Shown here: piece after piece, positions 51,400-59,904 of the stretch
How the letters are laid out: each line of letters starts with the position of its first letter
Position numbering within the stretch: position 1 is the stretch's first letter
Assembly: GCA_963834365.1 (NCBI GenBank)
Contig: CAWIBS010000037.1
Location: 1-64,000, forward strand
Direction of reading: 5' to 3'
Length of the DNA stretch: 64,000 nt
Source: CAWJAP01 sp963834365
GTDB lineage: Bacteria; Acidobacteriota; Vicinamibacteria; Vicinamibacterales; Vicinamibacteraceae
Notes under the pieces: generated by a model
The model's input: the letters and a program-made list of their open reading frames with translations, nothing else
Told to the model about the DNA's origin: nothing
The model's database searches: none
Made by a program: the position numbers and the translations under genes

Positions 51400-52396
51400 C
51401 GCTGGCTTTCAGCCGGACCGCTGGCGGCCGCCCTTCAATCGCCTCGCGCGCCCGGGTCCCGGCTTTGACCGTCGCCGCTCGAGGCCGAGGATCGTCCAGT
51501 ACGCGCTCGTTCTCGCGCCAGTCGGGCGAGTGCCGGACGCGGAGATCGAGGAACACGCGCGCTCCGAAGAAGCGCTGCAGCTCGAGCCGGGCGGCGGTGC
51601 CAATCCGCTTGATCATCGAGCCGCCGCGCCCGATCAGCATCGGCTTCTGTGAATCCCGCTCGACCAGAATCGAGCAGAACACGCGGATGAGCCCTCGCGG
51701 CCCGCCCCCGTCATCGGTCGCGCCCGCTGCCTGTGGCGCCGGCTCCTCCTCGAACCCGTCGACCACGACGGCGGTCGTGAACGGCAGCTCGTCGCGGGTC
51801 TCGCTGAGCACCTGCTCGCGCACGATCTCGGCGGCCATCCGGCGCTCAGGCTGGTCGGTGAGGTAGTCCTCGGGGAACAGCGGGTCACCGTCGGGCAGGT
51901 GCCCGGTCAGCACCCGCTCGAGGACCGCGAGACCATCGCCGGTCGTGGCCGACACGGGCACGATGTCTGCGAAGTCGCGTTGGGCGCGGAACCAGTCGAT
52001 ACGCGGCAGCAGCGACGGCTTCGGGAGGAGGTCGATCTTGTTGAGCACGAGCACGACCGGCCCGGAGACTTTCGCCGCGGCGTCGAGCAGGTAGGCCGTG
52101 CCACCGCCAGTCGCCTCCGACACATCGACCACCAGCGCGACGACATCGACGCCGTGCATGGCGTCGATCGCGGCGTCGAGCATCCGCACGTTCAGCCGGT
52201 GCAACGGCCGATGTACCCCCGGCGTGTCCACGAACACGAGCTGGGCGTGCGGCGTCGTCTTCACGCCGAGGATGCGCGTCCGCGTCGTCTGCGGCTTGTC
52301 CGAGACGATCGCCAGCTTCGCGCCGACGAGCGCGTTCAGGAGGGTGGACTTGCCGGCGTTCGGCCGGCCGATGAGCGCGACGAACCCGGCTTTCAT
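51377..52396 (-). CDS. era: GTPase Era
   Basis: 339 residues from ATG 52396. G motifs: G1 GRPNAGKST, G2 KPQTTRTR, G3 DTPG, G4 NKID. The KH domain carries LIGRGGSMIKRIGTAARLEL and FLDLRVRHSPDWREN. Era binds 16S rRNA and is needed for 30S maturation. After VLDD the frame continues about 40 residues beyond the normal end and finishes SGPAEAGH, encoded by the palindromic repeat; one extra base near 51500 could have removed the true stop. Confidence 0.95.
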   Translation of the reverse strand: MKAGFVALIGRPNAGKSTLLNALVGAKLAIVSDKPQTTRTRILGVKTTPHAQLVFVDTPGVHRPLHRLNVRMLDAAIDAMHGVDVVALVVDVSEATGGGTAYLLDAAAKVSGPVVLVLNKIDLLPKPSLLPRIDWFRAQRDFADIVPVSATTGDGLAVLERVLTGHLPDGDPLFPEDYLTDQPERRMAAEIVREQVLSETRDELPFTTAVVVDGFEEEPAPQAAGATDDGGGPRGLIRVFCSILVERDSQKPMLIGRGGSMIKRIGTAARLELQRFFGARVFLDLRVRHSPDWRENERVLDDPRPRAATVKAGTRAREAIEGRPPAVRLKASGPAEAGH

Positions 52397-52411
52397 GGAA
52401 GACGGCACGAC

Positions 52412-52455
52412 GGGGACGGGAGCCTCCAACTTGTGTCACGGAGGCTCCCGTCCCC
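52412..52455. repeat. GGGGACGGGAGCC hairpin between the CNNM gene and era
   Basis: GGGGACGGGAGCCTCC at 52412-52427 pairs perfectly with GGAGGCTCCCGTCCCC at 52440-52455, a 16-base stem with a 12-base loop. Same element as at 54179. Confidence 0.85.
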
Positions 52456-52459
52456 GCTT

Positions 52460-53689
52460 TCACTCCGCGGCCACACGCCGCAGGCGGACCTTGTGGACAC
52501 GCCGACGCTCGGCCTCCAGCACCTCGACGCCGACGTCGCCGATGTTGAAGTGCTCGCCGGGAGTCGGCACGCGGCCGAGATGCGACACGACATAGCCGCC
52601 GACGGTCTCGAAGCCCTCCCGCTCGATCTGCACTTCGAGACGTTCCGCGACGGCGTCGATGTCCACCTTCGCGCTGACGACGAACACTCCGTGGCCTTCG
52701 TCGACGACCGGCTCCGCCTCGACGTCGTACTCGTCGCGGATCTCGCCGACAATCTCTTCGAGCATGTCCTCGATCGTCACGAGCCCCGCGGTGCCCCCGT
52801 ACTCGTCGACGACGATCGCCGCCTGCAGCTGCTTCCGCTGGAACTCCTTCAGCAGCTCGGGCACGCGCTTGGCTTCGGGCACGAACGTCGCCGGGCGCAT
52901 GAGGATCGTCACCGGCTGCGCTTCGGCCGCCGGCTCCTCGAGCAGCAGCAGGTCCTTGACGAACATGATGCCGACGATGTTGTCCAGGTTCTCCTTGAAC
53001 ACCGGCACCCGCGAGTATTGCTGCTCGCGGAAGATGCGGTGCAGCTCCGCCAGCGTCGCATCCGATCGCACGGCGACGATGTCGGGTCGCGGCGTCATGA
53101 TCTCGCGGACCAGGGTGTCGCCGAAATCGACGATGGACTGCAGGAGCTGGCGCTCGCCGTCTTCGGCGGCCGCCGACGACACGGGCAACGGGTTGCCGGC
53201 GGGACGCTCGACGAGCCCGTTCGCGTCAGTCGCGGCGACATCACGGTCCCCGCGCGCGCCGAGTCCGAGGATCGCCAGCGTCAACGGATGCAGAGGTCCC
53301 GAGAGCACGCGGAACGACGGCAGCAGGAACGTCAGGACGGCCTGCGGGTTTCGCCGGACGATCAATTGCGGCACGAAGTGCTCGCAGACGACGGCGAACC
53401 CGATGATCGAGAGCGCCAGGACGCCGACGCCGCGCCAGGTGCCCGGTCCGAACAGGATCGCGCTCAGCTGGCAGCCGAGAATGAGGATGATGCCGAGGAG
53501 CAGGCGGGCGGGGATGAACAGCAGGCGCGGCTCGTCCAGGTAGGCGAGCAGCGTCTCGGTGGCCCTGTTGCGCTCGGCACTCAGGCGGAGCGGCAGCCGC
53601 ATCAGGGCCGTGAAAGCCGCCTGCACGGTGCCGACGTAGATGCCGGCCAGCCCCAGCAGGAACAGGCCGAGCGGAATCAGGGTTCTCAT
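52460..53689 (-). CDS. CNNM/CorC-type CBS domain membrane protein
   Basis: 409 residues. N-terminal DUF21-like membrane domain with three or four helices (LFLLGLAGIYVGTVQAAF, LLLGIILILGCQLSAIL). A tandem CBS pair follows about residues 195-315 (LVREIMTPRPDIVAVRSDAT, AIVVDEYGGTAGLVTIEDML), and a CorC/HlyC transporter-associated domain ends the protein. The family is linked to Mg2+/Co2+ efflux. It sits in the classic phoH-ybeY-corC-era order. Confidence 0.93.
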   Translation of the reverse strand: MRTLIPLGLFLLGLAGIYVGTVQAAFTALMRLPLRLSAERNRATETLLAYLDEPRLLFIPARLLLGIILILGCQLSAILFGPGTWRGVGVLALSIIGFAVVCEHFVPQLIVRRNPQAVLTFLLPSFRVLSGPLHPLTLAILGLGARGDRDVAATDANGLVERPAGNPLPVSSAAAEDGERQLLQSIVDFGDTLVREIMTPRPDIVAVRSDATLAELHRIFREQQYSRVPVFKENLDNIVGIMFVKDLLLLEEPAAEAQPVTILMRPATFVPEAKRVPELLKEFQRKQLQAAIVVDEYGGTAGLVTIEDMLEEIVGEIRDEYDVEAEPVVDEGHGVFVVSAKVDIDAVAERLEVQIEREGFETVGGYVVSHLGRVPTPGEHFNIGDVGVEVLEAERRRVHKVRLRRVAAE

Positions 53690-53696
53690 CGTGCAG

Positions 53697-54212
53697 TCAG
53701 GCTCGCCGCCGGCCGGTCCCGGGCACCCGCTCGATCAGTCCCGCCTCCAGGCCGCCCCGTCGGCGCAACCGCCGTTCCATCCGCGCCATTTCGCCAGCGT
53801 CGCGGTCGTGATCATAGCCGACCAGGTGCAGGAACCCGTGCAGCGCCAGAACCCGCAGTTCCAGCCGCAGGGCGTGGCCGGCGGCCCGGGCCTGCCGCGC
53901 CGCAACGCCCGTGGCGATGACGATATCGCCGAGGTGGGCCGTCCGGGCAGGCGGCAGAGCTGGCCATCGCTCGTCGGGAATGCCGGAGAAGGACAGCACG
54001 TCGGTGGCGTGATCGACGCCGCGCCAGTGGCGGTTCAGCCGGCGCACCGCGGCGTCGCTCGCCAGCACGATGGTGACGGTGCCCCGGGTCGCGCGCGGTG
54101 CGAGATCCGTCAGCCACGCGGCCAGACCCGGCGCCCGGACAGGTCGGCCGCGGACGTCGCACACCGACACGACGAGGCGGGGACGGGAGCCTTTTCTCAA
54201 CATCGAGCCCAT
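53697..54212 (-). CDS. ybeY: Endoribonuclease YbeY
   Basis: 171 residues from ATG 54212. The zinc site is HGFLHLVGYDHD, the hallmark H-x3-H-x5-H arrangement. RGTVTIVLASDAAVRRLNRH and DVLSFSG precede it. It matures rRNA 3' ends and acts in ribosome quality control. The first about 12 residues (MGSMLRKGSRPR) are encoded by an intergenic repeat, so the natural start may be downstream. Confidence 0.94.
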   Translation of the reverse strand: MGSMLRKGSRPRLVVSVCDVRGRPVRAPGLAAWLTDLAPRATRGTVTIVLASDAAVRRLNRHWRGVDHATDVLSFSGIPDERWPALPPARTAHLGDIVIATGVAARQARAAGHALRLELRVLALHGFLHLVGYDHDRDAGEMARMERRLRRRGGLEAGLIERVPGTGRRRA

Positions 54213-54235
54213 TTCGAGAACAGGCTCCCGTCCCC
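54179..54235. repeat. GGGGACGGGAGCC hairpin between phoH and ybeY
   Basis: GGGGACGGGAGCC at 54179-54191 and GGCTCCCGTCCCC at 54223-54235, a perfect 13-base inverted repeat with a 31-base loop. It overlaps the annotated 5' end of ybeY and ends one base before the phoH stop. Confidence 0.85.
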
Positions 54236-55216
54236 TCAGTCGAGCCGCGGTGCCGGGGGCGGCGCGCCACCCGCCGTGAACTCCGCATAGGCGAGCACGA
54301 TCTTCTGCACCAGCTTGTGACGGACGACGTCGCGATCGTCGAAGTGAATGAAGGCGATGCCCTCGACGTGGCGCACGACGTTGAGCGCCTCGATGAGGCC
54401 CGACACGCGGCCGTGCGGCAGGTCGATCTGGGTGACGTCGCCGGTGATCACCGCCTTCGACCCGAACCCGAGGCGCGTCAGGAACATCTTCATCTGCTCG
54501 GACGTGGTGTTCTGCGCCTCGTCGAGGATCACGAACGCGTCGTTCAGCGTCCGGCCGCGCATGAAGGCGATCGGCGCGATCTCGATCGTGCCGCGCTCGA
54601 GCAGGCGCTCGACGCGATCGCCCTCGAGCATGTCGTAGAGCGCGTCGTACAGCGGCCGCAGGTACGGGTTCACCTTCTCCTGCAGATCGCCGGGCAGGAA
54701 CCCGAGCTTCTCGCCGGCCTCGACCGCGGGGCGCGCGAGGATGATGCGGCTGACGCGTTTGGACAGCAGGTAGGAGACCGCCTGCGCCATCGCGAGATAG
54801 GTCTTGCCGGTCCCGGCCGGACCGACGCCGAACACGACGTCGTGCTTGTCGATCGCGTCGAGGTACGCGCGCTGGTGCAGGCTCTTCGGGACGACCTGCC
54901 GCTTGGTGGACGGCCGCACGGTGCCCCTCAGGAAGTGATCGCGGAGCTCGACGCCCGCGTCTTCCGCCACCAGCGACGCGGCCGTCTTCACCTCGCCCTG
55001 CGCGAACTTGTAGCCCTCGCGCATCAGCGCGCCCACCTGATCGACGACCCGCCCCACTTTGTCGATGGCGGCCGGATCGCCGTCGACGATCAGCCCGTGG
55101 CCATCGGTCCGAATCTGGACGTTGAAGAGCGACTCGAGATGGCGGAGATTGTCGTCGTAGGCGCCAAAGAGCGTCTCGACGCCTTCGTCAGGGACCGCGA
55201 TGCGGCGGGAAGACAT
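54236..55216 (-). CDS. phoH: PhoH family ATPase
   Basis: 326 residues from ATG 55216. Walker A GPAGTGKTYLAMAQA, Walker B FVILDEAQNTT, sensor ITGDVTQIDLP. The N-terminal KH-like region (LESLFNVQIRTDGHGLIVDG) is typical of the PhoH/PhoL type that neighbours ybeY. Thought to act in RNA metabolism with YbeY. First gene of the long minus-strand run. Confidence 0.95.
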   Translation of the reverse strand: MSSRRIAVPDEGVETLFGAYDDNLRHLESLFNVQIRTDGHGLIVDGDPAAIDKVGRVVDQVGALMREGYKFAQGEVKTAASLVAEDAGVELRDHFLRGTVRPSTKRQVVPKSLHQRAYLDAIDKHDVVFGVGPAGTGKTYLAMAQAVSYLLSKRVSRIILARPAVEAGEKLGFLPGDLQEKVNPYLRPLYDALYDMLEGDRVERLLERGTIEIAPIAFMRGRTLNDAFVILDEAQNTTSEQMKMFLTRLGFGSKAVITGDVTQIDLPHGRVSGLIEALNVVRHVEGIAFIHFDDRDVVRHKLVQKIVLAYAEFTAGGAPPPAPRLD

Positions 55217-55230
55217 AGGATGACGGAGAG

Positions 55231-55314
55231 CAACGACCAGCGACCAACGACCAGCTACGAACTACCAGCGACGAACTACCAGCGACGAACTACCAGCTAC
55301 GAACTACCAGCGAC
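55231..55314. repeat. Twelve-unit heptamer array upstream of phoH
   Basis: Twelve consecutive 7-base units: CAACGAC, CAGCGAC, CAACGAC, CAGCTAC, then GAACTAC alternating with CAGCGAC or CAGCTAC. This creates a 14-base higher-order period. It lies between the aspS stop and the phoH start. Confidence 0.9.
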
Positions 55315-55357
55315 GCACCGTACGAGCTACGAGCGGCCGCGCGGCCGGCGAACGCGA

Positions 55358-57139
55358 TCATCGCGGCACTTCGCGACGCAACCGGATGTGCAGCTCGCGC
55401 AGCTGCTTTTCGTCGACCGTCGACGGGGCGCCCGCCATCAGATCGACGGCGGCCGCGGTCTTCGGGAACGCGATGACTTCACGGATCGACTGTTCGCCGC
55501 AGAGGATCGCGACCATGCGATCGAGGCCGAGGGCGATGCCGCCGTGCGGCGGCGTGCCGTACTCGAGGGCCTCGAGGAAGAAGCCGAAGCGCTCGCGCGC
55601 CTCCGCGTCGCTGATGCCGAGCCGGCGGAAGATCGCGGCCTGCAGCGCGGGATCGTGGATACGGATGCTGCCGCCGGCAATCTCGCTGCCGTTCAGGACG
55701 AGGTCGTAGGCGCGGGCGCGGACCGCGCCCGGCGCGGTCTCGAGCTTCGCGAGGTCCTCGTCGACGGGGCTCGTGAACGGGTGATGCATCGGTTTGTGAC
55801 GCCGGCCATCGGCATCCCACTCGAAGAGCGGAAAGTCGACGACCCACAGGAACTCGAACCGCCACGGGTCGAGCAGGCCGAGACGCTTCGCCAGGGCCAG
55901 CCGGAGCTGCCCGAGCATCGTCGACGTGGCATCGGGCTCCCCGGCCGCCACCACCAGCAGGTCGGCGCTGCCGGTCGTCGTGCGCACGAGCGCATCCCTG
56001 AGCGCGTCCTCGCCGACCGACTTCAGGAGCGGGCTCTGGACGCCGCCCTCCGCCGTGTAGCGCGCCCATGACAGGCGCCCGCCAAGGCCCTCGGCTTCGG
56101 CCACCAGACCGTCCAGCTCCTTGCGCGAATAGCTGGCCGCGCCGGGAATCGCGAAGCCACGCACCGCCCCGCCCGCCTCGAGCGCCTCCCGGAACGGCGC
56201 GAACTCGGTGCCGGCAAAGGCCGGTGACAATTCCTCGATCCGCATGCCGCACCGCAGATCGGGCTTGTCCGATCCGTAGTGCCGCATCGCATCCGCGTAC
56301 GACAGCCGCGGGAACGGTGTCGCGATCTGACGGCCGGCGACGGTGAACACCGCCTCCACCAGCGGCTCGACGATCGAGAAGATCAGCCCTTCGCTGGCGA
56401 AGGACACCTCGACGTCGATCTGGGTGAACTCGGGCTGTCGATCGGCGCGCAGGTCCTCGTCGCGGAAGCACTTCACGATCTGAAAGTACCGATCCATCCC
56501 GCCGATCATCAGAATCTGCTTGAAGATCTGCGGCGACTGCGGCAGGGCGAAGAACTCGCCCTCGTGCACGCGGCTCGGCACCAGGTAGTCGCGTGCCCCC
56601 TCGGGCGTGGACTTGGTCAGGATCGGGGTCTCGATCTCGAGGAACCCGTGGCGGTCGAAGTGCTCGCGGACGGCCATCGTCACCCGGTGCCGCAGCAGCA
56701 GGTTGCGCTGCATGTCGGGGCGCCGCAGATCGAGATAGCGGTAGCGGAGACGCGTCTCTTCCGCCACCTGCGAATCGTCGGCAATCGAGAACGGGGGACG
56801 CCGCGCGTCGTTCAGCAGGCGAATCTCCTGCGCCACGACCTCGACGTCGCCGGTCTCGAGCTTCGGGTTGATGGTGTCCGCGCTGCGCCGCTCGACATGG
56901 CCCAGCACGGCGACCACCATCTCCGTTCGCAGCTTCTTCGCCGCCGCGACGAGCCCGTCGTCATCGCGCGCGACGACCTGCGTCACGCCGTAGCGGTCGC
57001 GGACGTCGAAGAACGTGAGCGATCCGAGATCGCGCACGCGATGCACCCATCCGAGCAGGACCGCCGATTGGCCGACGTCGGCCGGGCGCAGGGCGCCACA
57101 GGTGTGAGTGCGACAAAGATCTCCGAGGGGGTGGATCAT
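55358..57139 (-). CDS. aspS: Aspartyl-tRNA synthetase
   Basis: 593 residues from ATG 57139. OB-fold anticodon domain (VLLGWVHRVRDLGSLTFFDV), class II motif 2 FRDEDLRADRQPEFTQIDVE, bacterial GAD insertion domain, and motif 3 GIALGLDRMVAILCGEQSIR followed by FPKTAAAVDLM. Charges tRNA-Asp (possibly also tRNA-Asn; the sequence alone does not settle this). It follows hisS by about 50 bases containing a heptamer array. Confidence 0.96.
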   Translation of the reverse strand: MIHPLGDLCRTHTCGALRPADVGQSAVLLGWVHRVRDLGSLTFFDVRDRYGVTQVVARDDDGLVAAAKKLRTEMVVAVLGHVERRSADTINPKLETGDVEVVAQEIRLLNDARRPPFSIADDSQVAEETRLRYRYLDLRRPDMQRNLLLRHRVTMAVREHFDRHGFLEIETPILTKSTPEGARDYLVPSRVHEGEFFALPQSPQIFKQILMIGGMDRYFQIVKCFRDEDLRADRQPEFTQIDVEVSFASEGLIFSIVEPLVEAVFTVAGRQIATPFPRLSYADAMRHYGSDKPDLRCGMRIEELSPAFAGTEFAPFREALEAGGAVRGFAIPGAASYSRKELDGLVAEAEGLGGRLSWARYTAEGGVQSPLLKSVGEDALRDALVRTTTGSADLLVVAAGEPDATSTMLGQLRLALAKRLGLLDPWRFEFLWVVDFPLFEWDADGRRHKPMHHPFTSPVDEDLAKLETAPGAVRARAYDLVLNGSEIAGGSIRIHDPALQAAIFRRLGISDAEARERFGFFLEALEYGTPPHGGIALGLDRMVAILCGEQSIREVIAFPKTAAAVDLMAGAPSTVDEKQLRELHIRLRREVPR

Positions 57140-57141
57140 CG

Positions 57142-57169
57142 GGGCTACAGGCTACAGGCTACGGGCTGC
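57142..57169. repeat. GGGCTAC heptamer array between hisS and aspS
   Basis: Four units: GGGCTAC, AGGCTAC, AGGCTAC, GGGCTGC. It abuts the aspS start, leaving 2 bases. Confidence 0.8.
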
Positions 57170-57189
57170 TCGGGCACGAAACGAATAGC

Positions 57190-58530
57190 TTAGCCCGTCA
57201 GGGCCTTCAGGACGGCCTCCGCCGCTTGGTTCCGCGGCACGCGGCGCTGTTCGCCCGACCGGAGATCCTTCAGCGTGACCTCGCCTGCCGCGAGCTCGTC
57301 GGCGCCGAGGACGGCGACAAACGGCACCTGCCGGGCGGCGGCGTGCTTGAACTGCTTCCCGAGCTTGTCGCCGTCGGGATACACGTCCACCCGCAGACCG
57401 GCGGCACGCAGAGCGCCCGCGAGCGCCAGGGCTTCGGGCAGGGAGTCGGCGCTCCATTGCGCCACCATCACGTCCGCTGCGGCGCCGGCGAGTGTCGCCG
57501 GAAACATCTGCCGCTCGGTCATCACGACGATGATGCGCTCGAGCCCGAGCGAAAAGCCGCACGCCGGCACCGATTCCCCGCTGAACATCCCGACGAGGTT
57601 GTCGTACCGCCCTCCTCCGCCGAGACTCCCGGCGAGGTCGGGCACGGCGATTTCCATGATCGCGCCGGTGTAATAGGACAGGCCGCGGGCGAGCGTCGGG
57701 TCCAGCCGGAGCCGCCCGGAGGCCGGCGTCGTCTCGCTCAGCCGGAAGATCTCCCGCACGTCCGCAATCGCCTGCGCCCCCCGAACGTGATCACCCAGCG
57801 CGGCTTCGAGCGGCGCCACCGCCCCGGCGTCCCCGCCCTCCGTCATGAACAGCTGGAGCGCGCGATCCGCGTGACCGCCATCCAGGCCACGCTGCTCCAT
57901 CTCCTCGCGAACCTTGTCCGCGCCGATCTTGTCCAGTTTGTCGAGGGCGACCAGCGCCTCGGCGTGTCGTTCGGGGGGAACGCCAGCGACGTCGAGCAAC
58001 CCCCCGAGCAGCTGCCGGTGGTTCAGCCGGATCGTGAAATCCTCGAACCCGAGACGCGTCAACGCCTCGGCCGCCGCTGCGCAGAGCTCGACCTCGACCA
58101 CCATCGACGTCGACCCCAGCGCATCGACGTCGCACTGGTAGAACTCGCGAAAACGCCCGCGCGCCGGCCGATCCGCGCGCCACACCGGCTGTATCTGATA
58201 CCGCTTGAAGAGCCGCGGCAGTTCACCGCGATAGTTCGCGACGACGCGCGCGAGCGGCACCGTGAGGTCGTAGCGCAACGCCAGATCGGCCTGCCCCGTC
58301 GATTCGTGCTCGCCGCGCTTCAGGATCTTGAAAATGAGCTGGTTGCCCTCGTCGCCGTACTTCCCGAGGAGCGTCTCGAGATTCTCGACGGCCGGGGTCT
58401 CGAGCGGCTCGAAGCCATACCGTTCATACACCTCCGCGATCGTGCGAATGACGAACTGCCGGCGGCGGACGTCCGCCGGCAGGAAGTCCCGCGTGCCGCG
58501 GGCGGGTTGGGAACTCGGGCGAGTGCTCAA
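57190..58530 (-). CDS. hisS: Histidyl-tRNA synthetase
   Basis: 446 residues; the start codon appears to be TTG at 58530. RGTRDFLPADVRRRQFVI, motif 2 RADRPARGRFREFYQCDVDA, HisRS-specific LDPTLARGLSYYTGAIMEI, motif 3 GFSLGLERIIVVMTE, and a C-terminal anticodon domain. Charges tRNA-His. The upstream gap holds the largest GGGCTAC array. Confidence 0.96.
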   Translation of the reverse strand: MSTRPSSQPARGTRDFLPADVRRRQFVIRTIAEVYERYGFEPLETPAVENLETLLGKYGDEGNQLIFKILKRGEHESTGQADLALRYDLTVPLARVVANYRGELPRLFKRYQIQPVWRADRPARGRFREFYQCDVDALGSTSMVVEVELCAAAAEALTRLGFEDFTIRLNHRQLLGGLLDVAGVPPERHAEALVALDKLDKIGADKVREEMEQRGLDGGHADRALQLFMTEGGDAGAVAPLEAALGDHVRGAQAIADVREIFRLSETTPASGRLRLDPTLARGLSYYTGAIMEIAVPDLAGSLGGGGRYDNLVGMFSGESVPACGFSLGLERIIVVMTERQMFPATLAGAAADVMVAQWSADSLPEALALAGALRAAGLRVDVYPDGDKLGKQFKHAAARQVPFVAVLGADELAAGEVTLKDLRSGEQRRVPRNQAAEAVLKALTG

Positions 58531-58548
58531 GGGATGCTTTCGATCTAC

Positions 58549-58618
58549 GGTCGTTGGTCGTTGGTCGTTGGTCTTTGGTCTTCGGGCTACGGGCTACGGG
58601 CTACGGGCTACGGGCTAC
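58549..58618. repeat. Ten-unit heptamer array upstream of hisS
   Basis: GGTCGTT x3, GGTCTTT, GGTCTTC, then GGGCTAC x5, all in exact 7-base register. Two unit types are joined through a transition unit. Confidence 0.9.
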
Positions 58619-58630
58619 GGGATAAAAGCG

Positions 58631-59140
58631 TCACCTCGTCTGGTAGTCCAGGCGATAGGTGACGTAGCGATCCGCGTAGTCGCGAATCGACGCGACCTCG
58701 GCGTCGGTCAGCGCCCGGCGGACCCGTGCCGGGCTGCCCATGACCAGCGACCGGGCGGCAATCTCCATCCGCTCGGGGACGAGCGAGCCTGCCGCGACGA
58801 TCGAATCCTCGCCCACCACGACCCCGTTCAGCACGATCGCGCCCATCCCGATGAGGCAACGGTCCTGGATCGTGCACCCGTGGACGATCGCTCCGTGGCC
58901 GATGGTGACCTCGTCGCCGATGCTCGTCGGATTCGTCTCCCGCATGACGTGGACGATGGTCCCGTCCTGGAGGTTGGTCCGGCGGCCGATGCGGATCCAG
59001 TGCACGTCGCCGCGGACCACGACGTTCATCCAGAGGCTGCTCTCGCGGCCAACCGTCACCTGTCCAATGACTTGCGCCGACGCGTCCACGTACGCGGAAG
59101 GATCGACGACGGGGAGGACGCCGCGGAACGGGCGGAGCAT
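58631..59140 (-). CDS. Gamma-class carbonic anhydrase-like protein
   Basis: 169 residues, left-handed beta-helix of hexapeptide repeats: VIGQVTVGRESSLWMNVVVR, LQDGTIVHVMRETNPTSIGD, GHGAIVHGCTIQDRCLIGMG. His residues of the metal site (IVHVM, IGHGAIVHG) are present. Members hydrate CO2 or serve as scaffold proteins. ATG 59140; a TATAAT on the minus strand (59153-59148) lies only about 8 bases before it, which would give a leaderless mRNA. Confidence 0.92.
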   Translation of the reverse strand: MLRPFRGVLPVVDPSAYVDASAQVIGQVTVGRESSLWMNVVVRGDVHWIRIGRRTNLQDGTIVHVMRETNPTSIGDEVTIGHGAIVHGCTIQDRCLIGMGAIVLNGVVVGEDSIVAAGSLVPERMEIAARSLVMGSPARVRRALTDAEVASIRDYADRYVTYRLDYQTR

Positions 59141-59147
59141 CCCCGGA

Positions 59148-59153
59148 ATTATA
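59148..59153 (-). promoter_or_regulatory. Candidate -10 box of the gamma-carbonic anhydrase gene
   Basis: TATAAT read on the minus strand, 7-8 bases before ATG 59140. If used, transcription would start at or near the A of the start codon. No matching -35 is visible. Confidence 0.35.
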
Positions 59154-59202
59154 CGGCCCGGCGCTTTGACGGCCGGGGCGCCGGGAGTACGCTCGTGCGG
59201 TC

Positions 59203-59904
59203 ATGTGCGTGCCGATCGAGGACTCGTCGAACCCCGCCGGCGGAGGATTCGCGCGCATCCACGTCCTGGGCCGTGGACGCGTCGGCGGCGCCGTCGCTGC
59301 GCGCCTGCTGGAGCGGGGCGTCGAGGTGTCGCCCGCGCGTCCGGATCTCGTCCTGTTGTGCGTGCCCGACCGCGCGATCCGCGAGGTCGCCGCGGCCATC
59401 CCACCCGGACCGTGGGTGGCACACGTCAGCGGCGCGACGCCACTCGACGCGCTCACGCCCCATGCACGACGGTTCAGCGTCCATCCCCTGCAGACCTTCA
59501 CGCGCGGGCGCGGCCCCGAGCAGCTCGACGGGGCCTGGGCAGCCGTGACGGGCGAGGAGGCCGAGGCGACTCGTCACGGCGTCTGGCTCGCGCAAACCCT
59601 GGGGTTGCGGCCATTCCTGCTCGCGGATCAGTCGCGTGTCCTGTACCATGCCGGCGCAGCCGTGGCATCGAACTACCTCGTCACGCTCTATCGATCGGCG
59701 GCGCGGCTGCTGCAGGAAGCCGGCGCGCCGCCCGAGGCCTTGCAGCCGCTGATGCGCCGCACGATCGACAATGGGTTCGAGCTCACCGGTCCCATCGCCC
59801 GTGGCGACTGGGATACGGTCGAGGCCCACGTGATGGCGATTCGCCGGCACGCCCCCGAGCTCGAAGCCATGTACCGTGCCCTGGGGGACCTGACGGCGTC
59901 ATGA
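59203..59904 (+). CDS. Rossmann-fold/DUF2520 domain protein
   Basis: 233 residues. Nucleotide-binding start RIHVLGRGRVGGAVAARLLE, then LVLLCVPDRAIREVAAAI and VAHVSGATPLDAL, as in NADP-binding reductases. The C-terminal helical DUF2520 has HPLQTF, LYHAGAAVASNYLVTLYRSA and TGPIARGDWDTVEAH. Its stop overlaps the panC ATG (ATGA). Relatives next to pan genes are often suggested to supply ketopantoate reductase activity, but that is not proven here. Confidence 0.9.
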   Translation: MCVPIEDSSNPAGGGFARIHVLGRGRVGGAVAARLLERGVEVSPARPDLVLLCVPDRAIREVAAAIPPGPWVAHVSGATPLDALTPHARRFSVHPLQTFTRGRGPEQLDGAWAAVTGEEAEATRHGVWLAQTLGLRPFLLADQSRVLYHAGAAVASNYLVTLYRSAARLLQEAGAPPEALQPLMRRTIDNGFELTGPIARGDWDTVEAHVMAIRRHAPELEAMYRALGDLTAS

